From an uncultured Rhodospirillales bacterium (lineage in GTDB: Bacteria > Pseudomonadota > Alphaproteobacteria > Acetobacterales > Acetobacteraceae): a DNA stretch of 29,555 bases. Shown piece after piece: positions 15,055 through 22,599 of this stretch. The notes below the pieces were generated by a model, which was not told the DNA's origin, did no database searches, and saw nothing but the letters and a program-made list of their open reading frames with translations. The stretch spans positions 1-29,555 of the forward strand of contig CAIYPH010000126.1 in NCBI GenBank assembly GCA_903928045.1, in the 5' to 3' direction. The position numbers were made by a program, and so were the translations under genes. Each line of letters begins with the position of its first letter. Position 1 is the stretch's first letter.

Positions 15055-16767
15055 ATGGACCCGGCCGCCGGCCCGTTCGATGTCGTCATCGCGGGCGGCG
15101 GCTCGGCCGGGGGCGTACTGGCCGCAAGGCTGAGCGAGGACCCCGCGACCCGCGTGCTGCTGGTGGAAGCGGGGCCGAATATCGAGGACGGCGCGGTGCC
15201 CTCCGCCATTGCCTCCTCGTACCCCGGCCGCGCGCAGTTCAACAGCGCCTGGTTCTGGACCGGGCTGCAGGCGACGATGGGCGAGTTGCGCGGCAATTCT
15301 CCCGCCACTCCTCGGCCCTACGAGCAGCCTCGCCTGCTCGGCGGCGGCTCCTCGGTGAACGGGCTGGGCGCCAATCGCGGCCAGCCCGCCGACTACGCGG
15401 AATGGGCCGCAAATGGCGCCATCGGCTGGGGCTGGGACGACGTTTTGCCGTTCTTCCGCAAGTTGGAGACTGATCTCACCTCCAGCAACGGCCTCCATGG
15501 CACCGACGGCCCGCTGCCGATCCAGCGCGTGCGCCGCGCGGATTGGACGGGCTACAGCCGGGCGATCGAACACGCCGCAGGCCACCTCGGGTTGCCGCCC
15601 GCGGACGACCAGAACGGGCGATGGCAAACCGGCGTGTTCCCGACCGCCATCAACCTCGATGCCGCCGGAAGGCGGGCCAGCGTGGCGCTCGCCTATCTCA
15701 CACCTGAGGTCCGCCGGCGACCGAACCTCACGATCCTCACCGGCACCGCGGTGCGCCAGATCGTCCTCGAGGACGGGCGCGCGACCGGCCTGCTGGTGGG
15801 AGGACAAGGCGGCGCGCGGCGCATCGTGGCGCGCCGGGTGATTATCGCGTCCGGCGCCATCGGCAGCCCCGCCCTTCTCCTGCGGAGCGGCATCGGCCCG
15901 GGCGGGCACCTCGCCGAGCGGGGCATCCCCATCGTGCTGCCGCGGCCCGGGGTGGGCGAGAATTTGCAGGAGCACCCGGCAATCGGGCTCAGCGCCTTCC
16001 TCGCCCCCGCCGCCCGCGCGCCGACGGGCGAGTGCTACCACCTGCAATCCCTGCTGCGCTGGTCCTCAGGCCTGCCCGGCACGCCGGAGGGGGACATGCA
16101 TATCGCGGTCTCCAGCCGATCCGGCTGGCACGCGGTGGGGCGGCGGATCGGCACGCTCTATGGCTGGGTCAACAAATCCTATGCCCGTGGCCGCGTGCGG
16201 CTCGGCGCCGCGCCGGACGGGCCACCCGACGTCGATTTCCGCATGCTGTCCGATCCTCGCGATCTGACGCGGCTCATGCAGTCCTTCCGGTTCTGCCTGC
16301 GCGTGCTGGAAGGGGCGCGAGCGCTGGGGGCGGTGGAGGAGATCTTCGCCTCCTCCTACTCCGCGCGGATCAAGGCCCTGATGCGCCCGAGCCGGCGCAA
16401 TGGCGTGCTGATGGGGCTGGCCGGCACGCTGATGGACCTTTCCCCCACGCTTCGCCGCCGCATGATCGCCGCGGCCACCGATGGCGCGCCCGCCGTCACC
16501 GCCCTGGCAGCCGACGATAATGCGTTGGAGGACCACCTCCGCCGCATGGTCGGCGGCGTCTGGCACCCCTGCGGCACCTGCCGGATGGGCGACCCCCGCG
16601 ACCCCATGGCGGTGACCGACCCTACCGGCCACGTCATCGGCGTCGACGGTCTGATGGTCTGCGATGCGTCGATCATGCCGACCATCCCCTGTGCCAACCT
16701 CAATATTCCCGTCATCATGTGCGCCGAGAAGATTGCCGAAGGCATCAGGCGGGAGGGGATGGCATGA
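15055..16767 (+). CDS. GMC family FAD-dependent oxidoreductase 1
   Basis: A 570-residue flavoprotein of full GMC length (choline dehydrogenase/alcohol dehydrogenase type). The FAD-binding dinucleotide fold is VVIAGGGSAGGVLAARLS (residues 10-27) with VLLVEAG after it. The GMC signature 1 region is PRLLGGGSSVNGLGANRGQPADY; signature 2 is ASGAIGSPALLLRSGIGP. The C-terminal active site has His504 in VWHPCGTCRMG with the Asn pair 548/550 in IPCANLNIPVIM. Such enzymes oxidise primary alcohols, sugars or polyols. There is no signal peptide, so it is probably cytoplasmic. Physiological electron acceptor and substrate are not evident. It overlaps the next GMC gene by 4 bases. Confidence 0.92.
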   Translation: MDPAAGPFDVVIAGGGSAGGVLAARLSEDPATRVLLVEAGPNIEDGAVPSAIASSYPGRAQFNSAWFWTGLQATMGELRGNSPATPRPYEQPRLLGGGSSVNGLGANRGQPADYAEWAANGAIGWGWDDVLPFFRKLETDLTSSNGLHGTDGPLPIQRVRRADWTGYSRAIEHAAGHLGLPPADDQNGRWQTGVFPTAINLDAAGRRASVALAYLTPEVRRRPNLTILTGTAVRQIVLEDGRATGLLVGGQGGARRIVARRVIIASGAIGSPALLLRSGIGPGGHLAERGIPIVLPRPGVGENLQEHPAIGLSAFLAPAARAPTGECYHLQSLLRWSSGLPGTPEGDMHIAVSSRSGWHAVGRRIGTLYGWVNKSYARGRVRLGAAPDGPPDVDFRMLSDPRDLTRLMQSFRFCLRVLEGARALGAVEEIFASSYSARIKALMRPSRRNGVLMGLAGTLMDLSPTLRRRMIAAATDGAPAVTALAADDNALEDHLRRMVGGVWHPCGTCRMGDPRDPMAVTDPTGHVIGVDGLMVCDASIMPTIPCANLNIPVIMCAEKIAEGIRREGMA

Positions 16768-18470
16768 CCTGGGACACCATCATCGTGGGCGGCGGTTCCG
16801 CGGGCTCCGTGCTCGCCAACCGGCTCTCGGCGCGCAGCGGACACCGCGTGCTGCTATGCGAGGCTGGGCAGGACACGCCGCACGGCAAGGTGCCGCCCGA
16901 GATTCTCGATTCCTATCCCGGCACCGTCTATTTCGACCCACGCTTCCACTGGTCCGAACTGCGCGTCACCACCCAGGTGGTGCAGCACAACGCGCCCGCC
17001 AGCGAGCGGCCGCCGGTACGGAAATATGAGCAGGCCCGCGTGCTCGGCGGCGGCTCCTCCATCAACGGCCAGATGGCCAATCGCGGCGCCCCCTCGGACT
17101 ATGCGGACTGGGCAGCCCGCGGCGCCGCCGGCTGGGGCTGGGACGACGTGCTTCCCTACTTCCGCAAGGTCGAGCGGGACATGGATTTCGACGGCCCGTT
17201 GCACGGCAAGGAGGGCCGCATCCCCATCCGCCGCATTTTCCCGGATTTGTGGAGCCCCCACAGCAAGGCCGCCGCCCAGGCCTTCGCCGAGGCCGGGCTG
17301 CCCTATCTACCAGACCAGAACGGCGAATTCGTCGACGGGCATTTCCCGGTCACCATCTCCAACGCCTATGACCGCCGGGTCTCGGCCGCCATCGGCTATC
17401 TCGACCCCGGCACCCGTCTGCGCGACAACCTCACAATCTCCACCGACACGCAGGTGAGCGAACTCCTGTTCGAGGAGCGCCGCTGCGTCGGCGTGCGCGC
17501 CCGCGTCGCCGGGAAGGTGCAGGAATTCCGCGCCCGCGAGGTGATCCTGAGCTCGGGCGCCATCCATTCCCCCGCCCATCTCCTGCGCGCCGGCATCGGC
17601 CCGGCGATGCATCTGCGGGAGATGGGCATCGAGGTGCGCCACAACCTCGCCGGCGTCGGCCAGCGGCTGATGGACCATCCCTCCATCGCGCTCTCCTCCT
17701 TCGTGCGGCCACACGCCCGCCTCAACGACCTCACCCGCCGCCATATCCTGGTGGGCGCGCGCTATTCCTCCGGCCTCGCCGAGGCGCCGCAGGGCGACAT
17801 GTTCGTCGCCGCCGCCACCAAATCCGCCTGGCACGCCGTCGGCGAGCAGATCGGCTCGATGATCCTGTTCGTTAACAAGACCTTCTCCGAAACCGGCCAG
17901 GTCCGCCTCGCCAGCCGCGACCCCGGGGCCGAGCCGGTGGTGGAGTTCAACCTGCTGTCCGACCGGCGGGACCTTGAGCGCCTGATCGACGGGTTCCGCA
18001 TGCTCGGACGGATGCAGATGTCGGACACCATGCGCGCCGTGACCACCGACCCCTTCCCCGCCGCCTATTCCGACCGGGTGCGCAAAATCGGCGTGGTCAA
18101 CACCCGCAACCGGGTGATCACCGGCGCGATCAGCCGCCTGCTCGACGGGCCGGCGGCGCTGCGCACCTGGATGATCAACAACCTCGTCGTCGAGGGCCAC
18201 AGCTTCGCCGAGGTGATGCAGGATGACGACGCGGCGGAGGCCTTCATCCGCAAGGCGGTGATCGGCGTCTGGCATGCCTCCTGCACCTGCCGCATGGGCC
18301 GCGATGACGACCCGATGGCCGTCACCGACACTGCCGGCCGCGTGCGCGGCATCGACGGGCTGCGGGTGGTGGATGCCTCGGTGTTCCCCGTGGTGCCCTG
18401 CGCCAACACCAATATCCCGACCCTGATGACGGCGGAAAAAATCGCCGACGCCATCTTGGCGGGGGCATGA
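16764..18470 (+). CDS. GMC family FAD-dependent oxidoreductase 2
   Basis: A 568-residue paralogue of the preceding gene, clearly from tandem duplication and divergence. Both share DYAxWAAxGAxGWGWDDVLP and YEQxRxLGGGSS. The FAD motif is IIVGGGSAGSVLANRL (residues 6-21). Signature 2 is SSGAIHSPAHLLRAGIGP. The active-site His is again residue 504 (WHASCTCRMG) with Asn548/Asn550 (CANTNIPTLM). ATG 16764 overlaps the stop of GMC 1 (ATGA), and its own stop overlaps the next start in the same way. The two could form a heteromer or act on successive or related alcohols; sequence alone cannot say. Confidence 0.92.
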   Translation: MTWDTIIVGGGSAGSVLANRLSARSGHRVLLCEAGQDTPHGKVPPEILDSYPGTVYFDPRFHWSELRVTTQVVQHNAPASERPPVRKYEQARVLGGGSSINGQMANRGAPSDYADWAARGAAGWGWDDVLPYFRKVERDMDFDGPLHGKEGRIPIRRIFPDLWSPHSKAAAQAFAEAGLPYLPDQNGEFVDGHFPVTISNAYDRRVSAAIGYLDPGTRLRDNLTISTDTQVSELLFEERRCVGVRARVAGKVQEFRAREVILSSGAIHSPAHLLRAGIGPAMHLREMGIEVRHNLAGVGQRLMDHPSIALSSFVRPHARLNDLTRRHILVGARYSSGLAEAPQGDMFVAAATKSAWHAVGEQIGSMILFVNKTFSETGQVRLASRDPGAEPVVEFNLLSDRRDLERLIDGFRMLGRMQMSDTMRAVTTDPFPAAYSDRVRKIGVVNTRNRVITGAISRLLDGPAALRTWMINNLVVEGHSFAEVMQDDDAAEAFIRKAVIGVWHASCTCRMGRDDDPMAVTDTAGRVRGIDGLRVVDASVFPVVPCANTNIPTLMTAEKIADAILAGA

Positions 18471-19567
18471 TGCCGGACTGCCCGATCCTGCAATTCGGCA
18501 CCAGCCGGTTTCTGCAGGCACATGTCGACCTCTTCGTCGCCGAAGCCAAGGCCGGGCCGATCGCGGTGGTGCAGACCACCAATTCGCCCGAGAGCATCGC
18601 TCGGATCGCCGGCTTCCGTGCGCTGCGGCCATATCCGGTGCATCTGCGCGGCCTCCGCGGCGGCACGCCGGTCGACCGCACGGTGGCGGTCGACAGCGTG
18701 GCAGTCGCCTTGCACGCCGATCGCGACTGGGCGACGGTGCGGCGCCGCTTCATCGCCGCGCAATGGATCGTCTCCAACACCGGCGACCGCGGCTACGAGG
18801 CCCATGCCGGCGACGGCCCGGACACCCTAGTGCCGCGCGGCTTCCCAGCCAAGCTCACGATGCTGCTGCATGAGCGCTGGCGCGCGGGCGCGCCGGGGCC
18901 GACGCTGATGCCCTGCGAACTCATCAGCGGCAATGGCGACGTGCTGCGCGCGCTGGTCGCGGGGCTGGCCGAGGCGTGGGGGCTGCCACGGGCATTCCGC
19001 GCCTGGCTGCGCCAGGAGTGCCGCTGGATCAACGCGCTGGTCGACCGCATCGTGCCGACTTCGCTCGACCCGGTGGGCGCGATCGCCGAGCCCTACGCCC
19101 TGTGGGCGATCGAGGACCAGCCTGGCTTCGTGCCGCCCTGCACACACTCTGATATCAAGGTGGTGGCTGACCTCGCGCCCTATGAACGGCTGAAACTCTA
19201 CATCCTCAATCTCGGCCACACCGTGCTGGCCGAGCGCTGGCGGGCGACGGGGCGCGAAGGCGACGAGACGGTGCTGGCGGCGATGGGTGATCCCGGGATG
19301 ACGGAACCGCTGGAGGAGATCTACGACGCCGAGGTGCTTCCGGTGTTTGCGGCGCTGGGGCTCGGGCCAGAGGCCGTGGCGTATCGCGCCAGTGTGCGCG
19401 ATCGCTTCGGCAACCCGACGCTGCGGCATCGCCTGGCGGACATCTTCGTCAACCACGCGGCGAAAAAGCAGCGGCGGATCGGCGCCTTCATCATCCTGGG
19501 CGAGGCGGCGCTGCCGAGCCACGCGATGCCGCGGTTGCGGCGGCTGCTTGCATCAGAGGTCAGTTGA
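18467..19567 (+). CDS. Mannitol dehydrogenase family oxidoreductase (PSLDR)
   Basis: A 366-residue member of the polyol-specific long-chain dehydrogenase/reductase family, which includes mannitol 2-dehydrogenase, fructuronate reductase and tagaturonate reductase. The N-terminal segment ILQFGTSRFLQAHVDLF (residues 7-23) contains the nucleotide-binding GxxRFxxAH motif. NALVDRIVPTS (189-199) is the conserved substrate-side motif. The catalytic triad K-x4-N-x2-H is complete: Lys243, Asn248 and His251 in KLYILNLGHT. At 366 residues it is shorter than typical 450-490 residue members but has the core motifs. Lack of a signal peptide implies cytoplasmic action on a sugar acid or polyol with NAD(P). 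It overlaps GMC 2 by 4 bases and is last in the block, followed by a half repeat. Confidence 0.88.
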   Translation: MMPDCPILQFGTSRFLQAHVDLFVAEAKAGPIAVVQTTNSPESIARIAGFRALRPYPVHLRGLRGGTPVDRTVAVDSVAVALHADRDWATVRRRFIAAQWIVSNTGDRGYEAHAGDGPDTLVPRGFPAKLTMLLHERWRAGAPGPTLMPCELISGNGDVLRALVAGLAEAWGLPRAFRAWLRQECRWINALVDRIVPTSLDPVGAIAEPYALWAIEDQPGFVPPCTHSDIKVVADLAPYERLKLYILNLGHTVLAERWRATGREGDETVLAAMGDPGMTEPLEEIYDAEVLPVFAALGLGPEAVAYRASVRDRFGNPTLRHRLADIFVNHAAKKQRRIGAFIILGEAALPSHAMPRLRRLLASEVS

Positions 19568-19598
19568 TGGCCGTCGGATCAGGCGGAACGGTACAGAG

Positions 19599-19648
19599 CA
19601 AGCGGATAAAAATTTTCTGCTCCTTTTTTTTCAAAAAAGAGACCTTCC
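19599..19648. repeat. Half copy of the hairpin repeat, copy D
   Basis: Only the right arm of the element is present. It starts with CAAGCGGATAAAAATTTT, followed by a hairpin-like GCTCCTTTTTTTTCAAAAAAGAGAC (two short arms around TC) and a pyrimidine tail. The part before it shows no left arm. It begins 32 bases after the mannitol-dehydrogenase-family stop, so a single arm seems enough to mark a gene end. Confidence 0.6.
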
Positions 19649-19692
19649 CCTCACCCGCCCCTTTTCCCGCTTCGATTGTGCATCCGCACTGT

Positions 19693-19706
19693 TTGACCTG
19701 GATCAA
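19693..19706. promoter_or_regulatory. FNR/FixK-type binding site
   Basis: TTGACCTGGATCAA matches the FNR/FixK/Anr consensus TTGAT-N4-ATCAA with one difference (C for T at position 5, common in natural sites). Its centre (19699.5) would be at -41.5 if transcription starts near 19741, the class II activator position. That leaves a leader of about 23 bases before the ATG at 19764. Oxygen-dependent activation of the small membrane protein gene is the straightforward reading. Confidence 0.65.
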
Positions 19707-19763
19707 TGAGCGGAAAGGTCACGCCAAACCAGGATTGCTCAAACAATACTGGAGTTGGTGGAC

Positions 19764-19889
19764 ATGACGACCTCCGAGACGGCTTACATCCTGATGGTGC
19801 TCGCGGTATTCGGCATTTTCAGCGCGACGTTGCTGATACAAACATGGGAATACGACCGCTCCGCCAAGGGGTCGGGCGACAACGCCTGA
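19764..19889 (+). CDS. 41-residue single-pass membrane protein
   Basis: The frame ATG 19764 to TGA 19889 codes 41 residues starting MTTSETAYILMV. Residues 7-25 form one hydrophobic membrane segment (AYILMVLAVFGIFSATLLI). QTWEYDRS and a short polar tail follow, with a cluster of charged residues on that side. GGAG lies 13 bases and GGTGG about 8 bases before the start. Together with the FNR-type box this makes a convincing small gene. Tiny one-helix proteins under FNR/FixK control are often accessory subunits of respiratory complexes, but no oxidase or cytochrome gene is beside it. No family is recognised. Confidence 0.65.
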   Translation: MTTSETAYILMVLAVFGIFSATLLIQTWEYDRSAKGSGDNA

Positions 19890-20046
19890 GTCCTGGCGGC
19901 CTGCTCTTGTGCCGGGCCGCCATCGTGCTAGGCTTTCTGTTGTAGGAACGGAAACCGGCGGCCGCACGCGGTTAGGTGTCTCGGTCTGTCGGTCCATCGC
20001 GCCAACGAAGCGCGGTGGGATAACACGACAACAGGAGGAACCAACC

Positions 20047-20922
20047 TTGCGCACGTCCCATACAATCGCCATCGCCGCCACCGTCGCCGCCTGGCTCGCC
20101 ACGCCCGCCATGGCGCAGGAGCAGAAATACTTCTTTGAAACCACGCCGCAATTCGACAAGTGCGGCGACAACTCCCTCGCCAACGCGCAGAAGAACGGCA
20201 TCACCCTCGGATTCTCGCAGAACCCGCCGGAAGCCATGCTGGACGAAAAGACCAAGCAGGCCAGCGGGATCGACTGGGAAATCAACAAGGGCGTGCTGGA
20301 TTGGCTCGGCGTTAAAACCATCAAGACCGAGTGGATGCCGTGGGCCTCGCAGGTACCGGCGCTGCTGTCCAAGCGCACCGACGTGATCGCCGGCAATATC
20401 CATGTCAACCCGGAGCGCGTGAAGGTGATCACCTTCTCCGGGCCGGCTTATTGGTATGGCCCCGTCGTGCTCGTCGCAAAGGGCAACCCCAAGGGGGTGA
20501 AGACCTATGACGACCTGAAGGGCAAGAAGGTCGGTTCCATCGCCGGCTCGGCCGCCGATTTCTACCTCCGCAAGGTCGGCGTCGAGACCACCGCCTTCAA
20601 GACCGAGATCGAGGAGCTCCAGAGCCTCAACCAAGGCCGGCTCGACGCGGTATTGGAGGATGACCTGGTGTATCTCGAATTCGCCAAAGCCAATGCGCAG
20701 AGCAACATCGAGCCGCTATGGAGCATCGCCACCCCGCAGGAGATCATCAACGGCGGCGGTTACGGCATGGCCCGCTTCGCGCTACGCAAGGAGGATTGCT
20801 CCCTGCGCGTGGCCTACACCACTGCGCTGGCCGAGATGCGCGCCAATGGCTACGTCAGCGCCATCCTCAAGAAGTACGGCCTCGGGGACCGCAACCTCAG
20901 CATGTACAAACTGAACCCCTGA
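20047..20922 (+). CDS. Amino-acid-type ABC transporter substrate-binding protein
   Basis: A 291-residue periplasmic binding protein. There is no ATG in the right place; TTG 20047 with a perfect AGGAGG (20033-20038) 8 bases upstream gives MRTSHTIAIAATVAAWLATPAMA, a clear Sec signal cut after AMA (residue 23). The mature part fits the SBP_bac_3 family (type 2 periplasmic fold): NGITLGFSQNPPEAMLDE opens domain 1, and a typical SGIDWEINKGVLDWLGVK, PALLSKRTDVIAGNIHVNPERVKVITFSGP and DDLKGKKVGSIAGSAADF follow. It probably binds a polar amino acid or similar small molecule. The permease follows 59 bases downstream. Confidence 0.9.
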   Translation: MRTSHTIAIAATVAAWLATPAMAQEQKYFFETTPQFDKCGDNSLANAQKNGITLGFSQNPPEAMLDEKTKQASGIDWEINKGVLDWLGVKTIKTEWMPWASQVPALLSKRTDVIAGNIHVNPERVKVITFSGPAYWYGPVVLVAKGNPKGVKTYDDLKGKKVGSIAGSAADFYLRKVGVETTAFKTEIEELQSLNQGRLDAVLEDDLVYLEFAKANAQSNIEPLWSIATPQEIINGGGYGMARFALRKEDCSLRVAYTTALAEMRANGYVSAILKKYGLGDRNLSMYKLNP

Positions 20923-20981
20923 TCTGACCTCACCGATCGGACCGGCGGCCGGGGCGGTGACGCTCCGGCCGCGACCGCGCG

Positions 20982-21677
20982 ATGGAACTCTTCAACACCG
21001 AAATCGCCCTCGAGAATCTCGGCCCGCTGCTGGCGGGACTGTGGATCACGGTGCAGCTCACCTTCGTGGTGATCGCGCTGAGCCTGGTCTTCGCCCTGCT
21101 CGTCGCCCTCGGCGCGATGTCCCGCCACCGGCCGGTGCGCTGGCTGGTCGCCGGCTATATCGAGGTGATCCGCGGCACGCCCCTGCTGCTGCAGCTGATC
21201 TACATCTACTACGTACTGCCGGAAGTCGGCATCCGCCTCGATGCTTTCAGCGCCGGGGTGATCGGGCTGACGCTGAATTATTCGGCCTATATCGCCGAGG
21301 TCTACCGCTCCGGGATCCAGGCGATCCCGCGCGGCCAGCATGATGCCGCGGCCGCCTTGGGCATGAAGCCGATGCTGGCGATGCGGCTGATCATTCTGCC
21401 CCAGGCCTTCCGCATCGTCATCCCCTCGCTTGGCAACTACTTCATCGGCCTATTCAAGGACACTGCCTTGGTCTCGGTCGTCAGCATCCAGGAGGTGGTG
21501 TTCACCGCGCAGATCCTGGCCGCGCAGAACTTCCAGTATTTCACCCTCTATACCATCGTCGGCCTGATGTATTTCGCCGTCAGCTTCCCTGCCGCCCGCC
21601 TGGTCGGCTACCTCGAGCGGGTCAGCCAGGCCGGGTACGGCACCTCCAAGCCCGAGCGGCGGCCGGATCAGGCATAG
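20982..21677 (+). CDS. Amino-acid ABC transporter permease (HEQRo family)
   Basis: A 231-residue inner-membrane permease of the His/Glu/Gln/Arg/opine family. About five membrane helices can be seen. The N-terminal signature is LLAGLWITVQLTF, then EVIRGTPLLLQL, and the cytoplasmic EAA loop is YIAEVYRSGIQAIPRGQHDAAAALGM, where the ATPase would dock. No ATP-binding subunit or second permease follows; the next gene is on the other strand and overlaps the last 10 bases. The system must borrow an ATPase from elsewhere or use a homodimeric permease with a distant ATPase gene. Confidence 0.92.
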   Translation: MELFNTEIALENLGPLLAGLWITVQLTFVVIALSLVFALLVALGAMSRHRPVRWLVAGYIEVIRGTPLLLQLIYIYYVLPEVGIRLDAFSAGVIGLTLNYSAYIAEVYRSGIQAIPRGQHDAAAALGMKPMLAMRLIILPQAFRIVIPSLGNYFIGLFKDTALVSVVSIQEVVFTAQILAAQNFQYFTLYTIVGLMYFAVSFPAARLVGYLERVSQAGYGTSKPERRPDQA

Positions 21678-22435
21678 GCCCGCCAGAAGAACGCCGCCGT
21701 CATCACTACCGTAATGGCGACGATCACCCGTCGCGTCGCCACCGTCGGTAGTGCCTGCCCGATGCGCGCACCGAAATACCCGCCGGCGAGCCCGCCAAGC
21801 AACAGGGCTACGGTTTGCGGCCACCACACCTTGCCCGCCAGCACGAAGGCCACCACCGCGATGCCGTTCATCGCGCTGACGACGATGGTCCGTGTCGGGT
21901 TGAGCTGCTTGAGATCGGCGCCATCCAGCAGCGACCACACCGCCAGCATCATGATACCGACCGCGCCGCCGAAATACCCGCCATAGACGCCCAGCACGAA
22001 CTGCACCGGCAACAGCGCCACCGGCCCCAGCCGCACCCTCGCTCGCAGCCAGGCACCGGCATCGCGGCCAAACGCGAAGGTCACGCTCGCCACCAGCAGC
22101 AGCCAGGGGATAACCCCGTCGAACGTCGCCACCGGAGTTGCCAGCAGCAGGATAGCCCCCACGAGCCCCCCGGTGACACTGGTCGCGACCAGCACGGGAA
22201 AGGGCACGCCGCCGAGATCGCGAAACCCCACCTTGTCCTTCCCGTGCACATAGGTTGCCGCGCTGGTCAGCGTTCCCGGCACCAGCGCGACCGTGGAGGA
22301 GGCATTGGCGATCACCGAGGGCAGGCCAGCGAACACCATGGCGGGGAAACTGATGAACGACCCTCCGCCGGCAATCGCGTTCATCCCCCCGGCCATCACC
22401 CCGGCGGCAAACAGGACCAGGAATGTGCTCAGCAT
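21668..22435 (-). CDS. TSUP family permease (TauE/SafE type)
   Basis: A 255-residue membrane protein of the sulfite exporter TauE/SafE (TSUP) family, about eight helices in two inverted halves. The first half has GGMNAIAGGGSFISFPAMVFAGLPSVIANASSTVAL (residues about 16-51), the signature of the family; the second half repeats it in FVLGVYGGYFGGAVGIMMLAVWSLL. Members move sulfonates, sulfite or small organic acids, or have unknown cargo, so no substrate is assigned. It converges on the ABC permease, and their 3' ends overlap by 10 bases with no room for a separate terminator. Confidence 0.9.
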   Translation of the reverse strand: MLSTFLVLFAAGVMAGGMNAIAGGGSFISFPAMVFAGLPSVIANASSTVALVPGTLTSAATYVHGKDKVGFRDLGGVPFPVLVATSVTGGLVGAILLLATPVATFDGVIPWLLLVASVTFAFGRDAGAWLRARVRLGPVALLPVQFVLGVYGGYFGGAVGIMMLAVWSLLDGADLKQLNPTRTIVVSAMNGIAVVAFVLAGKVWWPQTVALLLGGLAGGYFGARIGQALPTVATRRVIVAITVVMTAAFFWRAYA

Positions 22436-22599
22436 GACCGGCCCCCGCAGTTGCAGCTCCAGCCTATCAGGCGCTCCCCCGGCATGCCAAACCGGCGAAA
22501 GATTTTACCCGCAGGTCAACCTCCTGGTAACCACCGAGGCGCAGGATCGTTCCGTGGGGCGCCGTGTTCGTCCCGGATACAGCAGGCATCGGGGCATCC

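Noticed and set aside
13651..16047. Long open frame on the minus strand opposite the DUF1178, radical SAM and GMC genes (about 800 codons)
   Set aside because: It is antisense to three well-recognised proteins, has a low-complexity Arg/Gly/Ala/His-rich translation, and matches the frame expected to stay open from GC bias at third codon positions.
13999..16767. Mycofactocin biosynthesis cluster
   Set aside because: A radical SAM enzyme next to a GMC enzyme suggested it, but no MftA-like precursor, MftB-like recognition protein, peptidase or glycosyltransferase is present in the block.
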